This document shows positions 17,428-27,485 of a DNA stretch of 64,000 nucleotides, one piece after another. A model generated the notes under the pieces. The model searched no databases. It was not told the origin of the DNA and saw only the letters and a program-made list of their open reading frames with translations. The stretch is from contig QWHH01000002.1 in the NCBI GenBank assembly GCA_021404785.1, positions 248,001 through 312,000 on the forward strand. The letters run 5' to 3'. Both the position numbers and the translations under genes were made by a program. This DNA comes from Lysobacterales bacterium PRO7 (lineage in GTDB: Bacteria > Pseudomonadota > Gammaproteobacteria > Xanthomonadales > Rhodanobacteraceae). Each line of letters begins with the position of its first letter. The first letter of the stretch is position 1.

Positions 17428-18786
17428 TCAAACTGCTACTGTCGGAGGATTGTAGGAAGCCGCCCGCGCAGCGGCAAGCTGTGCGCGCAGCCAGTCGCCA
17501 TCGCCGCCCGGCAATCCGTACAAGGATTCCAGCAAGGCGCGCGGCGCATCGATCTCGATGTCCCAGCCATCATCGCCGTGGCGCTCGTTAGCGACCAGGC
17601 CTTGCGCGAACAGGCGCGCGCGCAGGCGCCCGGCATCCATCGGCAGATGCAGCCAACGGTGCACGCGTTCGCCCTGCAGGGCGCGCGCAACCGTGTCGCG
17701 CAGCAGTTCCAGCCCGATCGCCTGCGTTGCCGACACCCAGACGCGCGGAAGCCTGCCGCCGTCGAGCATTTCAGCGCGTGGCACGGGCACACCCTCGCCA
17801 TTGGCCAATTTATCCAGTTTGTTGAAGACCAGGATCTGCGGCACATCCTGTGCGCCGATTTCGGCGAGCACGCGTTCGACTTCGGCGATGCGACGGTCGC
17901 GCTCCGGATCGGCGCAATCCACCACATGCAGCAGCAGGTCCGCATCGCGCGTTTCGGCCAGCGTCGACTTGAACGCGGCGACGAGATCGTGCGGCAGGTC
18001 GCGGATGAAACCGACCGTGTCTGCAAGCACGAACGGCCCGCAATTCAGGCCATCGATGCGCCGCAAGGTCGGGTCGAGCGTGGCGAACAATTGATCCGCC
18101 GCGTACACGCCGGCGCCGGTGAGCGCATTGAACAAGGTGGACTTGCCCGCGTTCGTGTAGCCAACCAGCGACACCAGCGGCAGCGCATTGCGTTCGCGCG
18201 CACGCCGTGCGGTGCTGCGTTGGGTCTGCACTTTTTCCAGGCGCGCGTCGAGTTGCTTGACGCGCGCGGCGAGCAGGCGGCGGTCGAGTTCGAGCTGGGT
18301 TTCGCCCGGACCGCGCAGGCCGATCGCGCCGCCGCGCTGGCGCTCCAAGTGCGTCCAGCCGCGTACGAGGCGCGTGGCCATGTGCTTCAACTGCGCCAAC
18401 TCGACCTGAAGCTTGCCTTCGTGCGAGCGCGCGCGCTGGGCGAAGATATCCAGGATCAGACCGGTGCGATCGACCACGCGACACTGGGTGAATTGCTCGA
18501 GGTTGCGCTCCTGCACCGGCGACAGCGCGTGATTGACCAGGATCAGGTCGGCATTCTCGGCCTGCTTGAGCGCCTTCAATTCCTCGGCCTTGCCGCTGCC
18601 GATGAAGAATTTCGGGTTCGGGCGCTCGATGCGCGCAGGCAACGTGCCGACCACGCTGGCGCCGGCCGAGCGCGCCAGCTCGCTGAATTCGGACAATGCG
18701 TCCGGATCGCTTTCACCCACCCACTGCGGCTGCACCAGCAGCGCGCGTTCACCCTTGCGGGAGCGTTCGAACAGGGTTTGCGGCAA
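17428..18786 (-). CDS. hflX: Ribosome-associated GTPase HflX
   Basis: OBG-HflX-family GTPase (452 residues) that binds and splits stalled or stressed ribosomes. The N-terminal HflX domain includes FIGSGKAEELK; the Gly-rich linker GGAIGLRGPGETQLE and G domain P-loop GYTNAGKSTLFNAL are clear, with DTVGFIRDLPHDLV and the NKLD-type specificity motif FNKLDK. No ATG is at the expected place; TTG at 18786, one base after the hfq stop, gives the family N-terminus (LPQTLFERSRKGERALLVQ). The open frame to 18993 runs through hfq in another frame. Confidence 0.94.
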   Translation of the reverse strand: MPQTLFERSRKGERALLVQPQWVGESDPDALSEFSELARSAGASVVGTLPARIERPNPKFFIGSGKAEELKALKQAENADLILVNHALSPVQERNLEQFTQCRVVDRTGLILDIFAQRARSHEGKLQVELAQLKHMATRLVRGWTHLERQRGGAIGLRGPGETQLELDRRLLAARVKQLDARLEKVQTQRSTARRARERNALPLVSLVGYTNAGKSTLFNALTGAGVYAADQLFATLDPTLRRIDGLNCGPFVLADTVGFIRDLPHDLVAAFKSTLAETRDADLLLHVVDCADPERDRRIAEVERVLAEIGAQDVPQILVFNKLDKLANGEGVPVPRAEMLDGGRLPRVWVSATQAIGLELLRDTVARALQGERVHRWLHLPMDAGRLRARLFAQGLVANERHGDDGWDIEIDAPRALLESLYGLPGGDGDWLRAQLAAARAASYNPPTVAV

Positions 18787-18787
18787 G

Positions 18788-19057
18788 TCAGCTCTCGACC
18801 ACTTCGGCGCCGACAGACGCGGTGGCTGCGCTGCCTTCGTGTTCCGCAACGCGAACGTTGCGGCTCGGCACGATCGTGGAAATCGCGTGCTTGTAGACCA
18901 TCTGGCTGACCGTATTGCGCAGCAGCACCACGAACTGGTCGAAGGACTCCACCGTGCCCTGCAACTTGATGCCGTTGACCAGGTAGATGGCAACCGGCAC
19001 GCGCTCGCGCCTCAGCGCGTTGAGAAACGGATCCTGCAGACTCTGACCTTTGGACAT
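18788..19057 (-). CDS. hfq: RNA chaperone Hfq
   Basis: Hexameric Sm-like chaperone of small RNA-mRNA pairing. 89 residues: Sm1 ([22 protein letters not shown]) and Sm2 with the YKHAIST motif, followed by a short acidic Ala/Ser tail. The start is ATG 19057 with GGGAGAAG upstream. It is downstream of miaA (131-base gap containing its own candidate promoter) and immediately upstream of hflX. Confidence 0.98.
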   Translation of the reverse strand: MSKGQSLQDPFLNALRRERVPVAIYLVNGIKLQGTVESFDQFVVLLRNTVSQMVYKHAISTIVPSRNVRVAEHEGSAATASVGAEVVES

Positions 19058-19155
19058 GGTTCTTCTCCCTCGACAGCTTTGTAATTATGCGAACCGGAGA
19101 AACGGCGCGGCCAAAAAACAGATGTGGCTTCAACGCCCCGATTCAAGGTGCTGAA

Positions 19156-19184
19156 AGTATACGCGTTTTTCAGCGCCGGGCCAG
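19156..19184 (-). promoter_or_regulatory. Candidate hfq promoter
   Basis: Minus strand: -35 CTGGCC (19184-19179), a 17-base spacer, -10 TATACT (19161-19156), about 99 bases before the hfq start. The -10 is good and the -35 poor. It sits directly after the miaA stop, so hfq could be expressed independently of miaA, as in E. coli. Confidence 0.45.
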
Positions 19185-19188
19185 CGCT

Positions 19189-20139
19189 TCAGGCCGGTGC
19201 CACGCCCAGGAAGTCGGCCACGGCCCCGCACGCCAGCGCACAATCGCTGGAAGCGAGCGGATCCAACACGCGGCCGTCGAGTTCGCCGCGCAGCCATGTG
19301 AGCTGGCGTTTGGCTAGCTGGCGGGTCGCGAAGACGGCGCGGTCGCGGAATTCGCCCGCATCGAACTCGCCGTCCAGGTGCTGCCAGGCTTGCCGGTAGC
19401 CCACCGCACGCACGGCAGGCAGATCGGCGTGAAGGTCACCCCGCGCACGCAGGGCGCGGACTTCAGCCAGAAACCCTTGGACCAGCATGGCATCCATGCG
19501 TTGCGCGATGCGCTCGTGCAACACGGCGCGGTCGTGTGGAATCAGCGCGAGCTTGAGCACGCGGTACCCGAACGGCGCCGGCAACCCGCCCTGTTGCGCC
19601 GACAACGGCATGCCGGTGATTTCGATCACTTCCAGCGCGCGCTGGATGCGCTGCGCATCGTCCGGCCCGATGCGTTCGGCGGCTTGCGCATCGAATCCAC
19701 GCAAACGCGCATGCAGCGCCGGCCAGCCGAGCTGCGCTGCTTCATCAGCCAACCGCGCGCGCAACTCTGCATCCGCTTCGGGCAAGTTCGACAAGCCTGA
19801 TTGCAGCGCCCGGAAATACAACCCCGTACCGCCGACGAGCAACGGGATTTTTCCCGTTGCGGTAATGGCTTTCATTTCTCGCAACGCATCCGCGCGAAAC
19901 TCGGCCGCCGAATACGCCTGCGCCGGATCGCGGATATCGATCAGCCGATGCGGAAACTCCTCCAGCGTAGCGGCATCGGGTTTCGCCGCACCGATGTTCA
20001 ATCCGCGATACACCAGCGCGGAATCCACGCTGATCAAATCCAGCGGAAAGCGACGCGCCAACTCGCAGGCCAGCGCGGTCTTGCCCGACGCGGTCGGGCC
20101 CATCAGGAAAATCGCGAGCGGGCGTGTGTCGATCATCAT
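19189..20139 (-). CDS. miaA: tRNA dimethylallyltransferase MiaA
   Basis: Adds the dimethylallyl group to A37 of tRNAs reading UNN codons. 316 residues with P-loop GPTASGKT (14-21), the substrate-binding [15 protein letters not shown] and [21 protein letters not shown] segments, and [21 protein letters not shown] at 20139 is divergent from tdh. It precedes hfq in the conserved miaA-hfq-hflX order; mutL, often upstream of miaA, is not present. Confidence 0.97.
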   Translation of the reverse strand: MMIDTRPLAIFLMGPTASGKTALACELARRFPLDLISVDSALVYRGLNIGAAKPDAATLEEFPHRLIDIRDPAQAYSAAEFRADALREMKAITATGKIPLLVGGTGLYFRALQSGLSNLPEADAELRARLADEAAQLGWPALHARLRGFDAQAAERIGPDDAQRIQRALEVIEITGMPLSAQQGGLPAPFGYRVLKLALIPHDRAVLHERIAQRMDAMLVQGFLAEVRALRARGDLHADLPAVRAVGYRQAWQHLDGEFDAGEFRDRAVFATRQLAKRQLTWLRGELDGRVLDPLASSDCALACGAVADFLGVAPA

Positions 20140-20174
20140 GCCGTGATTGTAAGGCGAGGCCTCGCCGTCGGGCC

Positions 20175-20180
20175 TATAAT
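20175..20180 (+). promoter_or_regulatory. -10 box of the tdh promoter
   Basis: A perfect TATAAT lies 21 bases before the tdh start codon, giving a leader of roughly 15 bases. No -35 of good match lies at 16-18 bases. Confidence 0.5.
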
Positions 20181-20201
20181 TGGCAGGTTCAGGAGACTGC
20201 C

Positions 20202-21236
20202 ATGTCGAACACGATGAAGGCGCTGGTCAAGCGCGAAGCCGCCAAGGGCATCTGGATGGAACAGGTGCCGATTCCCGAGATCGGCCCGAACGAGGTGCTG
20301 GTCAAGCTCGAAAAAACCGCGATCTGCGGCACCGACCTGCATATCTACAAGTGGGACGAGTGGAGCCAGCGTGTCATCAAACCGGGACTGGTGATCGGCC
20401 ACGAATTCGTCGGCCGCATCGTCGACATGGGCCCCGGCGTGCGCGGGTATACATTGGGACAACGCGTGTCGGCGGAGGGCCACATCGTCTGCGGCGTATG
20501 CCGCAACTGCCGCGCCGGCAAGCAGCACCTGTGCCCGAACACCATCGGCATCGGCGTGAACCGCAACGGTGCATTCGCCGAATACATCGCCATGCCCTCC
20601 TCCAACCTGTGGCCGATTCCGGACCAGATCCCGTCCGAGCTCGCCGCGTTCTTCGATCCTTACGGCAACGCCGCGCATTGCGCGCTGGAGTTCGACCTCA
20701 TCGGCGAAGACGTGCTGATCACCGGCGCCGGCCCGATCGGCATCATCGCGGCCGGCATCGCCAAGCACGTCGGCGCGCGCAACGTCGTCGTCACCGACGT
20801 CAACGACTATCGCCTGAAACTCGCCGCCGACATGGGCGCGACGCGCGTGGTCAATGTTTCCAAGCAGTCGCTCAAGGACGTGGTCAAGGACCTGCACATG
20901 GAAGGCTTCGACGTCGGCCTTGAAATGTCCGGCAATCCGCGCGCCTTCAGCGACATGCTCGACTGCATGTACCACGGTGGCAAGATCGCGATGCTCGGCA
21001 TCATGCCGAATGGCGCTGGCATCGACTGGGACAAGGTCATCTTCAAGGGCCTTGTGTTGCACGGCATCTACGGCCGGCGCATGTATGAAACCTGGTACAA
21101 GATGACGCAGATGCTGCTCACCGGTTTCCCGTTGCAGAAGGTACTCACGCACCAGGTGCACATCGACGATTTCCAGAAAGGCTTCGACCTGATGGAAGCG
21201 GGCAATTGCGGGAAGGTGGTGTGTAGCTGGAACTGA
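20202..21236 (+). CDS. tdh: L-threonine 3-dehydrogenase
   Basis: Zinc-dependent NAD enzyme oxidising L-threonine to 2-amino-3-ketobutyrate, the substrate of Kbl. 344 residues from ATG 20202 (AGGAG 7 bases upstream). Catalytic zinc ligands include C42 and H67-E68; the structural zinc site is C97, C100, C103, C111; the NAD-binding loop is [11 protein letters not shown]. The expected tdh-kbl adjacency is broken: kbl lies 3.1 kb downstream on the same strand, beyond two unrecognised genes. Copy C of the palindromic repeat begins 9 bases after the tdh stop. Confidence 0.96.
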   Translation: MSNTMKALVKREAAKGIWMEQVPIPEIGPNEVLVKLEKTAICGTDLHIYKWDEWSQRVIKPGLVIGHEFVGRIVDMGPGVRGYTLGQRVSAEGHIVCGVCRNCRAGKQHLCPNTIGIGVNRNGAFAEYIAMPSSNLWPIPDQIPSELAAFFDPYGNAAHCALEFDLIGEDVLITGAGPIGIIAAGIAKHVGARNVVVTDVNDYRLKLAADMGATRVVNVSKQSLKDVVKDLHMEGFDVGLEMSGNPRAFSDMLDCMYHGGKIAMLGIMPNGAGIDWDKVIFKGLVLHGIYGRRMYETWYKMTQMLLTGFPLQKVLTHQVHIDDFQKGFDLMEAGNCGKVVCSWN

Positions 21237-21244
21237 CAAACGCT

Positions 21245-21350
21245 GTCATTTCGGCATGGATTGCCGAAATCCAGTTGCCATGGATGGCAGTCCCATCAGA
21301 ATTATTCACGTCCATGTGTTCTGGATTCCGGCAGCCCCTGCCGGAATGAC
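21245..21350. repeat. Double-hairpin palindromic repeat, copy C
   Basis: Arms 21245-21274 and 21321-21350 are separated by 46 bases. In the left arm the stem is ATTTCGGCA with TGCCGAAAT: relative to copy A both strands of the stem changed (C to T and G to A), a compensatory pair keeping the hairpin. It fills most of the gap between tdh and the next gene. Confidence 0.88.
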
Positions 21351-21399
21351 GAGCAAAAGCATTCATCCCCGATTCCGGCGCCATCGCCAAAATGGTCGC

Positions 21400-22788
21400 A
21401 TGCGTTTTCGAATCCCGGTATTTGCCTGCACGCTCGCCTTCGCCTGCTCCGCGCACGCAAGTGAGTCGTACGAACCCGAACCCATGCTCAAGGCACCGCA
21501 GTTGGTGCAGGCGCCGCTGCTGTCGGGTCCGGATTTTCGCATCGTGCCCGAAGTGGCGGTGCGCGGCTACATGGCGAATTTCCTGATCGACACGAAGTTC
21601 GGCCCGATGCGCGCCGACAGCGTGGAGATGTTGTCGATCCGCATCAGCGAACTGCCGGCGATGGAAGCACTGGATCAGGCCAGTCGCACCGGCGCATTTG
21701 CAACCGCACTGGCCGCGCGTGCGAAGAAGACCGGCTCGGCCATCCTCAACGTCGTCGCCCACCCGATCGATACGATCACCGGACTGCCCGAAGGCGTGGC
21801 GCGCTATTTCGGTGCGCAATGGGACAAATGGAGCAGCCGCGCGCAGTCGCTATCGGATCGCTCCCAACGCGAATTTGAAAATCGCGGCGATCCCTACCGC
21901 GCGCCGCCCGGTCCGATGACGGCACTGCGCGACGCGCCGCCGGAAAATCCGCTGCCACACGAGGATACGAAGAATCGCGCCTGGTACGCGCGCACCGGCA
22001 ACGAAGTCGCACGCGAAGGCAAACGCTATCTGCAATTCAACTCGCAGCGACGCGCGATGGCCGAGCTGCTAGGTGTGGATCCGAATTCGAGCAACACGAT
22101 CCTCAACGAAGAACTCGATACGCTCGCGTGGGCGGCAGTGTGGGGCAATTTCTCTGCCGGTACCGCGCTTGGCACCGTCGGCGGCACCGCGGCAAGCGTG
22201 ATGAGCGATACCGGCAAACTCAATCAATACGTGTTGTCGAAAACGCCGGAACAACTGCGCGAGATCAATGAAAAAAGCCTGCTTGCGCTGTGCAGCGACG
22301 ACACCGCCGTGCGCAGTTTCCTGCGCCGCGGCGGCTTCACCGACACGCTGCGCACGGCGCTGATTCAGACACTGGAAACTCTCGCCCCGAAATCCGGCTG
22401 CAACGGCCTGCTCGAACTCGCGGCGAAGACGCATGGCGAAGTCGAGGCGCGCTATCTGGTCAATGCGCTCAAGCTGATCGCGCAGCAACCGGGCGTGCAT
22501 GGCGGCGAATTGTCGACGGCGGGCGCAGCGATCGTTTGGCGCACGCCAGCGAGCAAACTGATCCTGCCACTGCCGGTGGATTACCTCACCTGGAACACGG
22601 ACCTGGCCGCATTCTTCAATCGGCCATCGCTGCGCGCCGCGAACAAGCTGGTGCTGATCGGCGGCGAAGCCTCGATGCTCGCGCAACGCGCGTTGACCCA
22701 ACGCGGATGGGGCATCGCGTTGCGCGCGCCCTACGAAGGCGCACCCGCCTATGCGATAAATGGCGAATTCGGCACCGGCGCGCTCTGA
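21400..22788 (+). CDS. Exported protein of unknown function, 462 residues
   Basis: Not recognised. ATG 21400 gives a clean signal peptide (MRFRIPVFACTLAFACSAHA, cleavage before SES). The open frame to 21256 upstream is translation of repeat copy C and was left out. The mature part has no further strong membrane segment, is Ala/Leu-rich and mostly helical, with a Gly-rich stretch (GNFSAGTALGTVGGTAASVM) near residue 250 and two Cys (CSDD and SGCNG) that could pair in the periplasm. It converges with the next gene, with 6 bases between stops, and interrupts tdh-kbl. Confidence 0.75.
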   Translation: MRFRIPVFACTLAFACSAHASESYEPEPMLKAPQLVQAPLLSGPDFRIVPEVAVRGYMANFLIDTKFGPMRADSVEMLSIRISELPAMEALDQASRTGAFATALAARAKKTGSAILNVVAHPIDTITGLPEGVARYFGAQWDKWSSRAQSLSDRSQREFENRGDPYRAPPGPMTALRDAPPENPLPHEDTKNRAWYARTGNEVAREGKRYLQFNSQRRAMAELLGVDPNSSNTILNEELDTLAWAAVWGNFSAGTALGTVGGTAASVMSDTGKLNQYVLSKTPEQLREINEKSLLALCSDDTAVRSFLRRGGFTDTLRTALIQTLETLAPKSGCNGLLELAAKTHGEVEARYLVNALKLIAQQPGVHGGELSTAGAAIVWRTPASKLILPLPVDYLTWNTDLAAFFNRPSLRAANKLVLIGGEASMLAQRALTQRGWGIALRAPYEGAPAYAINGEFGTGAL

Positions 22789-22794
22789 CGAAAA

Positions 22795-24219
22795 CTATTG
22801 CGGACGCGCTTCGATCTTGTCCAGTTGGTCCTCGTAGTAAGTTCCGCCACTGGCGAAGATGAGGAAGTTTCGCGCCGCCCTGTGCGCCGCCGCGTCGGCG
22901 CGTGCATCGCGCAAGGTGTCTTCGGCTGCCGTGGTGAACAGCCTTTGCACATCCTGCTGCCACGCTTCGTATTGCCGGCGCAGGCGCCGGAACAATTCGG
23001 CGCGCCGCGTCGAGTCCCAGGCGTTCACCTGTTGCGACGCCTGCACGCGCAGCGCGGCGAGCGCCTCGACGTCGGATTTCGGTGCCGGGTCCGGCAGCGC
23101 GAAATGCAGACGTCCGAACGTGTCGGCGTAATCGCCTTCGTCCGCTTTCCACACCACGCGTTCGCCACCGCGCAGCAAGGCCTGCTCCGGGGCGCTCGCC
23201 GTGAAACGCGTGACCCGGCTGAGGTCGTCGAGCATGTCGCTGGCGATGCTCGCCCACTCCTTGTTCGCCGACGCCACGACGCGCGGCAGAAGTTCGCCCC
23301 ACCACGGCAGCGCGGCCAGCACCAGCGCCGTCAGCACCCACAGCAACGCGCCGGATTGCCCGGTCAGCAGCGACAGGCCGATGCGAAACACGAACAATCC
23401 GGGAACCACGAAAATCACGGCGAAGATCAAGCCAAGCCACCAGGCTCCGCCACGTGCGTTCTCGACGATTTTCGCGGGCACGGCGGTTTCCGGATGCCTC
23501 GGGTCATAGGCGAGCGGAATGGCCTGCGGCGGTGATGTCCAACTCGACAAGGCCACATCGAGCGGCGCGTCGTGCGCCGCACGCAGATCCGCATAGGCCG
23601 TTTCGGGCTGAGGTCTGATGCGCGAATAGATGCTGGGCGGATGCGTCTTCAGCCAGGCGAGCACCGTCTTGCTCATGCGCAATTCCTGGATCGCGAAACC
23701 GTTCGCGTCGCGCGCGAACGAAAATGGCACATCCGGCATCAGCGTGTGCCAATCGTCGAGACGGAAATCGTCGCCAAACTGGAGGCGGTTGCCGCAGAAG
23801 CCGCGCTGCGTGGGCGCGCCCCAATCGCTGCCATATTCGACGATGACGCAGGGCGTGACCTTGCTCCAGGGCTGCCAGTAGAGCTTGCCTTTCGGCAACA
23901 CGGACGGATCGAATTCCAGAGCGACCCAGCTTTCCACGATATGGCCTTCCGCATGCGCGGTGAACGGCGCGTACTGGCGTGCGTCGAGAAATGGTTTGGG
24001 TCCGACTGTCCAGGCAACGGCAAGGAAGATGCCGCCGAACAAAAGCACGAATCCGGCGATCAACCCAATCAACGGCGCGACGGCAATCATCGCCATGCGC
24101 TCGACCAGGAAGGCGCGCAGGCCCAGGATGCCGCCGGACGCGGCATCGGCGTCATTCGGTTGCCGCGCGCTTTCCGCGGATGGATCGCGTCTGTCCTGCT
24201 TCGTCGCCTGCTTGCGCAT
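22795..24219 (-). CDS. Membrane protein of unknown function, 474 residues
   Basis: Not recognised. A charged cytosolic N-terminus ([14 protein letters not shown]) precedes a first hydrophobic segment at about 42-72 ([20 protein letters not shown]); a region of about 180 residues rich in Trp/Pro/aromatics, probably periplasmic, follows, then a second hydrophobic region around 255-310 ([19 protein letters not shown] and [15 protein letters not shown]), then a long charged helical C-terminus with many Arg/Glu/Gln, possibly coiled. The architecture resembles DUF3592-type proteins with external beta domain between helices, but this is only an impression. Divergent from kbl with a 102-base gap. Confidence 0.72.
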   Translation of the reverse strand: MRKQATKQDRRDPSAESARQPNDADAASGGILGLRAFLVERMAMIAVAPLIGLIAGFVLLFGGIFLAVAWTVGPKPFLDARQYAPFTAHAEGHIVESWVALEFDPSVLPKGKLYWQPWSKVTPCVIVEYGSDWGAPTQRGFCGNRLQFGDDFRLDDWHTLMPDVPFSFARDANGFAIQELRMSKTVLAWLKTHPPSIYSRIRPQPETAYADLRAAHDAPLDVALSSWTSPPQAIPLAYDPRHPETAVPAKIVENARGGAWWLGLIFAVIFVVPGLFVFRIGLSLLTGQSGALLWVLTALVLAALPWWGELLPRVVASANKEWASIASDMLDDLSRVTRFTASAPEQALLRGGERVVWKADEGDYADTFGRLHFALPDPAPKSDVEALAALRVQASQQVNAWDSTRRAELFRRLRRQYEAWQQDVQRLFTTAAEDTLRDARADAAAHRAARNFLIFASGGTYYEDQLDKIEARPQ

Positions 24220-24287
24220 GTGCCGCCCTCCCCGCGCGGATTATCACGCGACAGGCTTTCCCGCGCACGCGCAGTGGCGGCAGCCGA

Positions 24288-24293
24288 TAGAAT
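24288..24293 (+). promoter_or_regulatory. Candidate -10 box for kbl-dimethylargininase
   Basis: TAGAAT (5 of 6) lies 29 bases before the kbl start in the gap facing the divergent gene. No clear -35. It would allow kbl to be transcribed separately from tdh. Confidence 0.3.
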
Positions 24294-24321
24294 GGCGCCT
24301 TTCCCGCCACGGATTCCGACC

Positions 24322-25515
24322 ATGACCTACGCCGCCCAGAATCGCTTGCGCCAGGAACTCGATGCCATCCGCGATGCAGGCCTGTACAAGACCGAACGCG
24401 TCATCGCCACGAAGCAGTCGGCGTCGATCCGAACCAGCGACGGTCGCGAGGTGCTGAACTTCTGCGCGAACAATTACCTCGGCCTCGCCGACAATCCCGA
24501 GATCATCGCCGCGGCCAAGCATGCGCTGGACACGCACGGTTTCGGCCTCGCCTCGGTGCGCTTCATCTGCGGCACGCAGGATCTGCACAAACAGCTCGAA
24601 GCCGCGATCGCGACGTTCTTCGGCACCGACGATGCGATTTTGTATACCTCGTGTTTCGATGCCAACGGCGGCCTGTTCGAGACCATCCTCGGCGAAGAGG
24701 ACGTGGTGATTTCGGATGCGCTCAACCATGCATCGATCATCGACGGCATCCGCCTGTGCAAGGCCGATCGCCGTCGCTACGCGAATTCCGATATGGTGGA
24801 ACTCGAGAAGCACCTGCAGGAAACACAAGGCAAGCGCACGCGCCTGATCGCGACCGACGGCGTTTTTTCGATGGACGGGTTCATCGCCAAGCTCGACCAG
24901 ATTGTCGCGCTGAAGAAGAAATACAACGCGCTGCTGATGGTGGACGACTCGCACGCGACCGGATTCGTCGGTCCGACCGGGCGCGGCTCGGCGGAATTGC
25001 ACGGCGTGCTGAACGAGGTCGACGTGTTCACGTCCACCCTTGGCAAGGCGCTGGGCGGCGGCTCGGGTGGATTCACCACGGGCCGGCGCGAGATCATCGA
25101 CCTGCTTCGACAACGCTCGCGACCGTATCTTTTCTCGAACACGCTGCCGCCGCCGCTCGTCGCCGCGTCGATCAAGGTGTTCGAGATGCTGTCGTCATCG
25201 AGCGCACTGCGCGACAAGGTCAACGCGAACGCAACGTACTTCCGCGAAAAAATGACCAAGGCTGGCTTTGACATCAAGCCCGGCACGCATCCGATCGCGC
25301 CGGTGATGCTCTACGACGCCAAGCTCGCGCAACAATTCGCCAAGGATCTACTCGACGAAGGCATCTACGTGATCGGGTTCTTCTTTCCGGTAGTGGCGCA
25401 GGGACAAGCACGCATCCGCACGCAGATGAGCGCCGCGCACACACGCGAGCAGATCGACCAGGCCGTGGCGGCGTTCACGAAGGTCGGGAAAAAGTTGGGC
25501 GTGCTCAAGGCATGA
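24322..25515 (+). CDS. kbl: 2-amino-3-ketobutyrate CoA ligase (glycine C-acetyltransferase)
   Basis: PLP enzyme cleaving 2-amino-3-ketobutyrate with CoA to glycine and acetyl-CoA, second step of threonine degradation after Tdh. 397 residues from ATG 24322; alpha-oxoamine synthase fold with [12 protein letters not shown] (45-56), [15 protein letters not shown] (208-222) and the PLP lysine K242 in STLGKALGG. The long open frame to 23572 is antisense to the upstream gene. The stop overlaps the dimethylargininase start (ATGA, 25512-25515). Confidence 0.96.
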   Translation: MTYAAQNRLRQELDAIRDAGLYKTERVIATKQSASIRTSDGREVLNFCANNYLGLADNPEIIAAAKHALDTHGFGLASVRFICGTQDLHKQLEAAIATFFGTDDAILYTSCFDANGGLFETILGEEDVVISDALNHASIIDGIRLCKADRRRYANSDMVELEKHLQETQGKRTRLIATDGVFSMDGFIAKLDQIVALKKKYNALLMVDDSHATGFVGPTGRGSAELHGVLNEVDVFTSTLGKALGGGSGGFTTGRREIIDLLRQRSRPYLFSNTLPPPLVAASIKVFEMLSSSSALRDKVNANATYFREKMTKAGFDIKPGTHPIAPVMLYDAKLAQQFAKDLLDEGIYVIGFFFPVVAQGQARIRTQMSAAHTREQIDQAVAAFTKVGKKLGVLKA

Positions 25516-26288
25516 CCGCCTTCACGCGCGCCATCGTCCGCCCGCCCGGCGCCAACTTCGCGCAGGGTTTGACCAGTGTCGATCTGGGCAAACCCGACTT
25601 GAGCCTGGCGCTGGAGCAGCATGCGCGCTACTGCGCCGCACTGGAGCAATGTGGGTTGATGCTGACGCACTTGCCCGCCGATGCGCGGTTCCCTGACTCC
25701 ACCTTCGTCGAGGATACCGCCATCGTCACCGATCGCTGCGCGATCCTGACCCGCCCGGGCGCAGCCAGCCGCACCGGCGAGGTTGCCGCGATCGAGCCGG
25801 TCTTGCGCGGTGAATTCGAACGCACGCACGCCATCGTCGCGCCGGGTACAGTCGATGGCGGCGATATCTGCCAGGTCGAAAACCACTTCTTCATCGGCAT
25901 TTCGGAGCGCACCAATGCCGAAGGCGCACGCCAGCTCGCCGCCATTCTTGCGCAGGAAGGCTTCACTTCGCGCACTGTCGATATCCGCGGAGTGAATGGA
26001 ATCCTGCACCTGAAAAGCGGCATCTCGTATCTGGGCGACAAACGACTGGTGTTGATCGATGCGCTGGCCGGTCATGCCGCTTTCAGCGACTTCACCATCG
26101 TGCGCATAGCCGCCACGGAAAGTTACGCGGCGAATTTCCTGCGCATCAACGAATCCGTGATTTTGTCCGCCGGATTTCCGCAATTCGAATCGCGCGTGCG
26201 TGCATTCGGTTATCCGGTCGTTGCACTGGACATGTCGGAATTCCGCAAGATGGACGGCGCCCTAAGTTGCCTGTCACTGCGGTTCTGA
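25512..26288 (+). CDS. ddaH: Dimethylargininase (NG,NG-dimethylarginine dimethylaminohydrolase)
   Basis: Guanidino-modifying-superfamily enzyme hydrolysing methylated arginines to citrulline and methylamines. 258 residues, the length of Pseudomonas DDAH. Landmarks: [10 protein letters not shown] (61-70), GTVDGGDI (112-119), the catalytic His H166 in GILHLKSG and nucleophile C253 in ALSCLSLRF at the C-terminus. Arginine deiminases are longer, so dimethylargininase is preferred. Translational overlap with kbl suggests joint use in amino-acid breakdown. Its 3' end overlaps the convergent hydrolase gene by 15 bases. Confidence 0.92.
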   Translation: MTAFTRAIVRPPGANFAQGLTSVDLGKPDLSLALEQHARYCAALEQCGLMLTHLPADARFPDSTFVEDTAIVTDRCAILTRPGAASRTGEVAAIEPVLRGEFERTHAIVAPGTVDGGDICQVENHFFIGISERTNAEGARQLAAILAQEGFTSRTVDIRGVNGILHLKSGISYLGDKRLVLIDALAGHAAFSDFTIVRIAATESYAANFLRINESVILSAGFPQFESRVRAFGYPVVALDMSEFRKMDGALSCLSLRF

Positions 26289-27485
26289 AAACCAGCGACA
26301 AATCTGCACATACACCTCGCTGCGATCCAGCAAATCCAGGTGATTCATGCCGTAGCCGATCCATTGCCGGCGTTTCGGCAGCGCAAGGTTTCTGCGTCCG
26401 CGCGGATCTTCGCCGAGCGCACTGGCGATCGAGACGAGACCGTCGCCGAGCAGTTTTTCGCTGAGCTTGCCGCGCCGGCTCGCAATCGACGCGGCGATCG
26501 CGTAGCACTTCACGTGGGCCGGCAACGGCACGACACTACACCGCCGGCGCGAACGCGTGAAGCGGTCACGCTGCTCCCAGTCCGCATCGACCACGCTGCC
26601 AAAGCGCAGATCGGTGATGCCGGCGCTGCGGATTTTTCCCAGGCGCGCGAACGCGGTCGTGTAGGGACTGGCATCCAGCAGCAGGTCCACCCAGTTACCG
26701 CCGCGTTCCAGCGCCGCGCCGTGATGCGGCGTGCCGAGAAAAACCAGCTTGCGCAAATGCCGCAACCAGCCCTGTTGCGCGAGTTCGCTATAGTGGCAGG
26801 CGCTGCGCGCGACCAGACCACCCATGCTGTGGGCAAGGATCGCCAATTCCTCTACGCGCACCGGCCACGCCTGCAGCAGCGCCTCGATCTGCGCAGCGAA
26901 CGCGCGCCCATTGGTGGAAATGTGCAAACCGGTGTTGTAATGCAGATACACCGACGTGAATCCGGCATCGGCTGCCAGCGCTGCGCCGTGATCGTGCCCC
27001 TTGCGCCGCCATTGCAGATCGTTCATGCACAAGCCGTGCACGAGCAGCAGCACCTTGCCGGTCGCCGCGGGAATCGCCGTCGCCAGTGCCGCGCGATCCA
27101 ATTCGAGCGCCTGCCCGCCGCGACGCAACCGCAGCGGAATCGCCAGCGGATTCGCTCCAGCCTGCAAATGATCGCCGAGTACACCGTTCAACGCCGCCAG
27201 CACGGCTTCGCGTTCTTGCGACGATGCCTCGCCGTCGAACACCGGGATCAGCCGCCCGAGTACCGCATCAATGCTGCCACCGACCAGACGTGTCACTCCA
27301 CGAACGGTCTTGTATACAAATCCAGTAATTCCTGACGCCGGCTCCTGCGTCGCCTTGCCGAGGACGCCTGGCGTGCGCAGGATATTGTGATGCATGGTTT
27401 CGACCAGACTGGCCAGACCGATCGTCGCGTCGACAACGAGGCGACTGGCGCCGCGAATGTCTGCAGTGCGGACGTGGCGGGTCAT
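26274..27485 (-). CDS. Alpha/beta-hydrolase, PGAP1/lipase-like
   Basis: 403 residues from ATG 27485 (MTRHVRTADIRGASRLV); the frame upstream to 27671 belongs to the pseudouridine synthase in another frame. About 140 helical residues precede the hydrolase domain, which starts KVLLLVHGLCMNDLQW (HG oxyanion 150-151), continues to the nucleophile elbow AHSMGGL (S220) and ends with NHLDLL supplying the probable catalytic His. Family members hydrolyse lipid or ester bonds; the substrate is unknown. No signal peptide. The start overlaps the pseudouridine-synthase stop by 4 bases (ATGA). Confidence 0.82.
   Translation of the reverse strand: MTRHVRTADIRGASRLVVDATIGLASLVETMHHNILRTPGVLGKATQEPASGITGFVYKTVRGVTRLVGGSIDAVLGRLIPVFDGEASSQEREAVLAALNGVLGDHLQAGANPLAIPLRLRRGGQALELDRAALATAIPAATGKVLLLVHGLCMNDLQWRRKGHDHGAALAADAGFTSVYLHYNTGLHISTNGRAFAAQIEALLQAWPVRVEELAILAHSMGGLVARSACHYSELAQQGWLRHLRKLVFLGTPHHGAALERGGNWVDLLLDASPYTTAFARLGKIRSAGITDLRFGSVVDADWEQRDRFTRSRRRCSVVPLPAHVKCYAIAASIASRRGKLSEKLLGDGLVSIASALGEDPRGRRNLALPKRRQWIGYGMNHLDLLDRSEVYVQICRWFSEPQ

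Noticed and set aside
20147-20180. A full sigma70 promoter for tdh
   Set aside because: The TTGTAA at 20147-20152 is 22 bases from the TATAAT, too far for a normal spacer; only the -10 is reported.
21256-21399. N-terminal extension MDCRNPVAM... of the secreted protein
   Set aside because: It is the translation of repeat copy C; the signal peptide starts at 21400.
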